DNA from: Nocardioides terrigena
GTDB taxonomy: Bacteria > Actinomycetota > Actinomycetes > Propionibacteriales > Nocardioidaceae
NCBI RefSeq assembly: GCF_003047265.1
Contig: NZ_PZYY01000005.1
Span: 124,001-188,000 of the forward strand
Length of the DNA stretch: 64,000 nucleotides
Reading direction: 5' to 3'
Shown here: positions 61,101 through 64,000 of the stretch, piece after piece
How the letters are laid out: each line of letters opens with the position of its first letter
How positions within the stretch are numbered: position 1 is the first letter of the stretch
Made by a program: the position numbers and the translations under genes
Notes under the pieces: generated by a model
Seen by the model: the letters and a program-made list of their open reading frames with translations, nothing else
What the model was told of the DNA's origin: nothing
Database searches by the model: none

Positions 61101-61391
61101 ATGACCGGACCACGCGTCGGGGTCTACGCCATCTCGGTGGCCGCCGAGATGGCCGGGACCAACGTGCAGAACCTCCGCGTCTACGAGCGCAAGGGCCTGG
61201 TCGCCCCCGACCGGACGGCCGGCGGCACGCGGCTCTACAGCCGTGACGACGTCGACCGACTGGGCCGCATCCGGGACCTGCTCGACCTCGGGCTCAACCT
61301 CGCCGGCATCGCCCTGGTGCTGGAGCTGGAGGCGGACAACGCCCGCCTGCGCGGAGACGTACGCCGCCTGCGGGCGGCCGCGCGGGCGTGA
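61101..61391 (+). CDS. MerR-family regulator (HspR-like)
   Basis: A 96-residue winged-helix protein: YAISVAAEMAGTNVQNLRVYERKGLVAPDRTAGGTRLYSRDDV in pieces covers the MerR DNA-binding domain, followed by a short helix (GLNLAGIALVLELE). There are no sensor Cys. The pattern and the divergent hsp20 support an HspR-type heat-shock repressor. ATG 61101 follows GGGGAGGAAGTGCG. Confidence 0.85.
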   Translation: MTGPRVGVYAISVAAEMAGTNVQNLRVYERKGLVAPDRTAGGTRLYSRDDVDRLGRIRDLLDLGLNLAGIALVLELEADNARLRGDVRRLRAAARA

Positions 61392-61457
61392 TGCAGGCCT
61401 GATGGGAGCTGGGGGACGGCCCGGAACACCGCGGCGCTCCGCGGCGTTGGGCCCACC

Positions 61458-61934
61458 ATGACCACCGGTGCCTGGATCCTCGTCGCAGCCGTCGTGCTGG
61501 CGCTCGTCGTCGGACTGTGGCGGGCCGCGACCGACGGCCGGTTCCGCGGCACGCACCAGGTCCGCGGCGCCGACGACGCATCGAGCGGAGCCGAGACCCG
61601 GCCCGAGGCCCCCGTCGAGACCCCGCCCGGCGCCGCGCTGGTCGCCGAGGTCGGCGAGACCCTGGGGGAGCGGGCCACGCTGCTCCAGTTCTCCAGCGCC
61701 TTCTGCGCGCCCTGCCGCGCCACCCGGCGGATCCTGGCCGACGTGGCCGAGGTCGTGCCGGGGGTGGTCCACGTGGAGGTCGACGCCGAGCACCACCTCG
61801 AGGCCGTCCGCCGCCTCGGCGTGCTGCGTACTCCCACCACGATCGTCCTCGCGGCCGACGGCACCGAGGTGACCCGGGCTGCCGGGGCGCCGCGCAAGGA
61901 GCAGGTGCTCGCGGCCCTCGCGTCCACCGACTGA
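61458..61934 (+). CDS. membrane-anchored thioredoxin-like protein
   Basis: A 158-residue protein. An N-terminal transmembrane helix (ILVAAVVLALVVGLW) and charged linker are followed by a thioredoxin fold with active site FCAPCRAT and cis-Pro segment LRTPTTIVLAADG. First gene before the sulfur operon (compare M. tuberculosis thiX upstream of cysA2, from memory). Topology puts the Trx domain on one side of the membrane; which side is not certain. No strong ribosome site is seen. Confidence 0.85.
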   Translation: MTTGAWILVAAVVLALVVGLWRAATDGRFRGTHQVRGADDASSGAETRPEAPVETPPGAALVAEVGETLGERATLLQFSSAFCAPCRATRRILADVAEVVPGVVHVEVDAEHHLEAVRRLGVLRTPTTIVLAADGTEVTRAAGAPRKEQVLAALASTD

Positions 61935-61945
61935 GCGCGTCCGAC

Positions 61946-61983
61946 ATGTGGAACGCCCATCCACATTCCGAGACGCGGGAATG
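61946..61983. promoter_or_regulatory. two overlapping dyads upstream of the leader-peptide promoter
   Basis: ATGTGGA-N7-TCCACAT (61946-61966) and CATTCC-N8-GGAATG (61964-61983) overlap by three bases. They lie about 60 and 42 bp before the expected transcription start, the place for activator sites. The first could also terminate the thioredoxin transcript. Confidence 0.45.
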
Positions 61984-62002
61984 AACCGGGCTCGCAGATC
62001 CC

Positions 62003-62008
62003 TAGGGT
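62003..62008 (+). promoter_or_regulatory. -10 element (TAGGGT) of the leader peptide
   Basis: TAGGGT, 7 bases, then ATG 62016, with no ribosome site: a leaderless short ORF. Confidence 0.6.
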
Positions 62009-62015
62009 TCACATC

Positions 62016-62093
62016 ATGTCCTCGACCTTCCTGACCAAGCGACGCGCAGTGGATCACTGCCGCGTGCGCTCGGCGCTGTGTCGAATGCGGTGA
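62016..62093 (+). CDS. 25-residue leader peptide of the sulfur operon
   Basis: The peptide begins MSSTFLTKRRAVDHCRV and ends SALCRMR. The R-R-x-V-D-x-x-R-V-x-S-A-L-C pattern is that of the short actinobacterial leader peptides found before sulfur genes, with two Cys codons (TGC, TGT). In mycobacteria, leaderless Cys-rich short ORFs act as cysteine-responsive attenuators; a similar role is inferred here. It ends 105 bases before the DUF4395 gene. Confidence 0.7.
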   Translation: MSSTFLTKRRAVDHCRVRSALCRMR

Positions 62094-62116
62094 CGGGTCC
62101 GTCGATCAACCTCCCC

Positions 62117-62178
62117 TAAGTCTACTGTTTAAGTGGACTATGCTTGGCAGGGATCCGGACTCGAGACGAGCCCATCCC
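62117..62178 (+). promoter_or_regulatory. direct repeats, possible second promoter and hairpin before DUF4395
   Basis: TAAGTCTACT (62117) and TAAGTGGACT (62130) repeat with a 13-bp period. TATGCT (62139-62144) could be a -10. GGGAT (62150-62154) pairs with ATCCC (62174-62178) around CTCG-AGA-CGAG, 11 bases before the AGGAG ribosome site. These are candidate parts of an attenuator. Confidence 0.35.
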
Positions 62179-62198
62179 GGCCTTCCCGCAGGAGAGAC

Positions 62199-62735
62199 AT
62201 GTCCACGATCCACGAGCGCGCCACCGAGCGCGCCGACGCCGCCCCGACCGGCACGCCGGTCACTACCCCGGCCGGCATCGACCCGCGCGGTCCCCAGCTC
62301 GCGGCGGCGCTGACCGCCGTGGTGCTCGCCGCCGTGCTGCTGCTCGCCCCGCACCCGGCCGGCATCGCACTGCTCGGCGTACAGACCGTGCTCTTCGCCA
62401 TCGGCGCGGTGGCCGGAGTGCAGCGCACCCCCACCGCGTGGCTGTTCCGCACCCTGGTGCGGCCCCGCCTCGCCCCGCCGACCGAGCTGGAGGATCCGGC
62501 CCCGCCGCGGTTCGCCCAGGCGGTCGGCCTCGCCTTCGCGCTGGTCGGCCTGGTCGCCCTCCTGGCCGGCGCGACGGTCCTGGGGCAGGTCGCGGTCGGG
62601 TTCGCCCTGGCCGCCGCCCTGCTCAACGCGGTCTTCGCGTTCTGCCTGGGCTGCGAGGTCTACCTCCTGGTTTCGAGGCTCCTCGCTGGCGCTCGTCGCA
62701 CCTCAACCACCGAGTCAGCCCGCGCGACCGCCTGA
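62199..62735 (+). CDS. DUF4395 membrane protein
   Basis: A 178-residue protein with four predicted transmembrane helices (LAAALTAVVLAAVLLLA, GVQTVLFAIGAVAG, VGLAFALVGLVALLAGA, LNAVFAFCLGCEVYLLV). The FCLGC pair in the last helix is characteristic of DUF4395 proteins, which accompany thioredoxin and rhodanese genes. ATG 62199 follows AGGAGAG. The C-terminal 20 residues come from an inserted palindromic repeat. Confidence 0.85.
   Translation: MSTIHERATERADAAPTGTPVTTPAGIDPRGPQLAAALTAVVLAAVLLLAPHPAGIALLGVQTVLFAIGAVAGVQRTPTAWLFRTLVRPRLAPPTELEDPAPPRFAQAVGLAFALVGLVALLAGATVLGQVAVGFALAAALLNAVFAFCLGCEVYLLVSRLLAGARRTSTTESARATA
62669..62711. repeat. REP-like palindrome inside the end of the DUF4395 gene
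   Basis: GGTTTCGAGG (62669-62678) and CCTCAACCACC (62701-62711) bracket a GC-rich imperfect palindrome with CGCTGGCGCTCG. I recall this GGTTTCGAGG...CCTCAACC design as a very common dispersed palindrome in Nocardioides-like genomes. Here it is read as codons. Confidence 0.6.
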
Positions 62736-62792
62736 CCCACAGACACCGACACACCCGTTCACACCCGAGTTCACACACCAAGGAGCAATCAC

Positions 62793-63647
62793 ATGAGCCG
62801 CGAGTCTTCGCTCGTCACCGCCCAGTGGGTCGAGGACAACCTCGACACCGACGGCATCGTCCTCATCGAGGTCGACGAGGACACCACGTCCTACGACAAG
62901 GGCCACATCCGTGGCGCCATCAAGCTCGACTGGACCACCGACCTGCAGGACCAGGTCCGCCGCGACTTCGTCAGCAAGTCGCAGTTCGAGGCCCTGCTGT
63001 CCGACCGCGGCGTCAGCAACGACGACACCGTGATCCTCTACGGCGGCAACAACAACTGGTTCGCCGCCTACGCCTACTGGTACTTCAAGCTCTACGGCCA
63101 CCAGGACGTCAAGCTCCTCGACGGCGGCCGCAAGAAGTGGGAGCTCGACTCCCGCGAGCTGACCGACGAGCTGCCCACCCGCGAGAAGACGTCGTACACG
63201 GCCCAGGAGCAGGACCACTCGATCCGCGCCTTCCGCGACGAGGTCGTGGCCGCGATCGGTACCCAGAACCTGGTCGACGTGCGCAGCCCCGACGAGTACG
63301 CCGGTCGGCTGCTCGCCCCGGCCCACCTCCCGCAGGAGCAGGCCCAGCGCGCCGGCCACGTGCCCACCTCGGTCAACGTGCCGTGGAGCAAGAACGCCAA
63401 CGACGACGGCACCTTCAAGTCCGACGCGGACCTGACGGCCCTCTACGACGAGGTCGGCTTCGACACCGACAAGGACACCATCGCGCTGTGCCGCATCGGT
63501 GAGCGCTCCTCGCTGACCTGGTTCGTCCTGACCGAGCTCCTCGGCCGCAAGAACGTCAAGAACTACGACGGCTCGTGGACCGAGTACGGCTCCCTCGTCG
63601 GCGTCCCCGTCGCCCTCGGCGACGAGCCCGGCAAGGCGGACGCCTGA
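62793..63647 (+). CDS. sseA: thiosulfate sulfurtransferase (tandem rhodanese)
   Basis: A 284-residue two-domain rhodanese. The N-terminal domain lacks the active Cys. The C-terminal domain carries LCRIGERSSLTW with the catalytic Cys, and VDVRSPDEYAG begins that domain. It moves sulfane sulfur to thiol acceptors. ATG 62793 follows AAGGAG. Its stop overlaps the DUF1416 start (TGATG). Confidence 0.92.
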   Translation: MSRESSLVTAQWVEDNLDTDGIVLIEVDEDTTSYDKGHIRGAIKLDWTTDLQDQVRRDFVSKSQFEALLSDRGVSNDDTVILYGGNNNWFAAYAYWYFKLYGHQDVKLLDGGRKKWELDSRELTDELPTREKTSYTAQEQDHSIRAFRDEVVAAIGTQNLVDVRSPDEYAGRLLAPAHLPQEQAQRAGHVPTSVNVPWSKNANDDGTFKSDADLTALYDEVGFDTDKDTIALCRIGERSSLTWFVLTELLGRKNVKNYDGSWTEYGSLVGVPVALGDEPGKADA

Positions 63648-63943
63648 TGTGCGGCGCCACTGAGGGCGGCCTGTCGCTCGACGGCGTCGACGTCGCCAAG
63701 GAGGCCGTGATCCAGGGCCAGGTGCTCCGCGGCGAGGACCCGGTCCCCAACGCGTACGTCCGGCTGCTCGACCGCACCGGTGAGTTCACCGCCGAGGTGC
63801 CGACCAGCGCCACCGGTCACTTCCGCTTCTTCGCCAACGACGGCGAGTGGACCCTGCGCACGCTGGCCCCCAAGGCCGACCCGGTCGACACCCGCGTGGT
63901 CGCGGCGACCGGCTCGGTGGCGGAGGTCGCGGTCGCGATCTGA
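63647..63943 (+). CDS. DUF1416 (SseC-like) protein
   Basis: A 98-residue beta-sandwich-like protein starting MCGATEGGLSLDGVDVAKEAVIQGQV and containing NAYVRLLDRTGEFTAEVPTSATGHFRFF in pieces; the MCGA start is strictly typical of the family. It is always coupled to the sulfurtransferase (SseC in mycobacteria) and is presumed to work with it; mechanism unknown. A terminator follows. Confidence 0.9.
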   Translation: MCGATEGGLSLDGVDVAKEAVIQGQVLRGEDPVPNAYVRLLDRTGEFTAEVPTSATGHFRFFANDGEWTLRTLAPKADPVDTRVVAATGSVAEVAVAI

Positions 63944-63961
63944 TCCACCCTGCTACGACAC

Positions 63962-63995
63962 AAGGCCGCTCCGTGCTGATCCACGGGGCGGCCTT
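63962..63995 (+). terminator. intrinsic terminator of the sulfur operon
   Basis: AAGGCCGC (63962-63969) pairs with GCGGCCTT (63988-63995), extended by CCGTG/CACGG around CTGATC. Confidence 0.8.
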
Positions 63996-64000
63996 CGTCG

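Noticed and set aside
62003..62198. SAM or cobalamin riboswitch before the sulfur operon
   Set aside because: The leader is short and contains a translated Cys-containing ORF with a leaderless promoter; no conserved riboswitch core was recognised.

Overview
The window is high-GC actinobacterial DNA, most probably from Nocardioides or a close relative in the Propionibacteriales. Support comes from the gene set: mycothiol synthase, GlnR, the purL/purF/purM/DUF3073 block, and the trx-DUF4395-sulfurtransferase-DUF1416 sulfur operon. GTG starts are frequent, and many genes have a TANNNT hexamer only 6-8 bases before the start codon, the layout of leaderless mRNAs. From memory of the Mycobacterium tuberculosis map, much of the backbone matches the Rv0803-Rv0821 neighbourhood (purL, sterol-carrier-like protein, purF, purM, DUF3073, nitrobindin, DUF1416, sulfurtransferase, thioredoxin, glnR, mshD, pst), rearranged and split by accessory blocks.

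Layout. 1-6.3 kb: a tailoring-like pair (SAM methyltransferase, and an alpha/beta-hydrolase fused to a glycosyltransferase) divergent from a large LuxR regulator. 6.3-9.4 kb: a secreted DUF1906-type protein and an ESX-substrate-like pair. 9.5-23 kb: the purine genes, interleaved with an M28 peptidase, an esterase, a GNAT enzyme, an M20 peptidase and a two-subunit molybdenum hydroxylase. 23 kb: an array of 32-bp repeats, then a branched-chain amino-acid dehydrogenase, a beta-propeller protein and an SGNH esterase. 27.2-33.9 kb: an arsenic island (arsC, ACR3, arsR, two flavoproteins, an MFS transporter and an ArsR-ArsN fusion). 34-37.2 kb: a minus-strand unit of response regulator, 30-residue peptide, cytochrome P450 and histidine kinase, which looks like an undescribed peptide-modification locus. 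37.3-43.1 kb: tRNA genes, a minimal metallopeptidase, a crcB pair, an RsbW-like ATPase, type II NADH dehydrogenase and a lipoprotein. 43.3-45.9 kb: cold-shock protein, small orphan proteins and MutT1. 46-55 kb: phosphate genes (pstSCAB behind a PHO box, pit with its DUF47 partner, ppk). 55-64 kb: DsrE, nitrobindin, Fur, YgfZ, MshD, GlnR, a MoaD/ThiS-like protein, Hsp20/MerR and the sulfur operon with a leaderless leader peptide.

The observations I think most worth following are: (i) two nuclease-like genes (AbiEi/DUF559 type), each between convergent housekeeping genes and each bracketed by inverted copies of its own long palindrome (71 bp and 47 bp) with conserved arms and variable centres; (ii) the peptide/P450/two-component locus; (iii) the 32-bp repeat array; (iv) pervasive leaderless promoters, including an overlapping divergent pair; (v) the leader peptide of the sulfur operon. 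Family assignments rest on motif reading without database searches.
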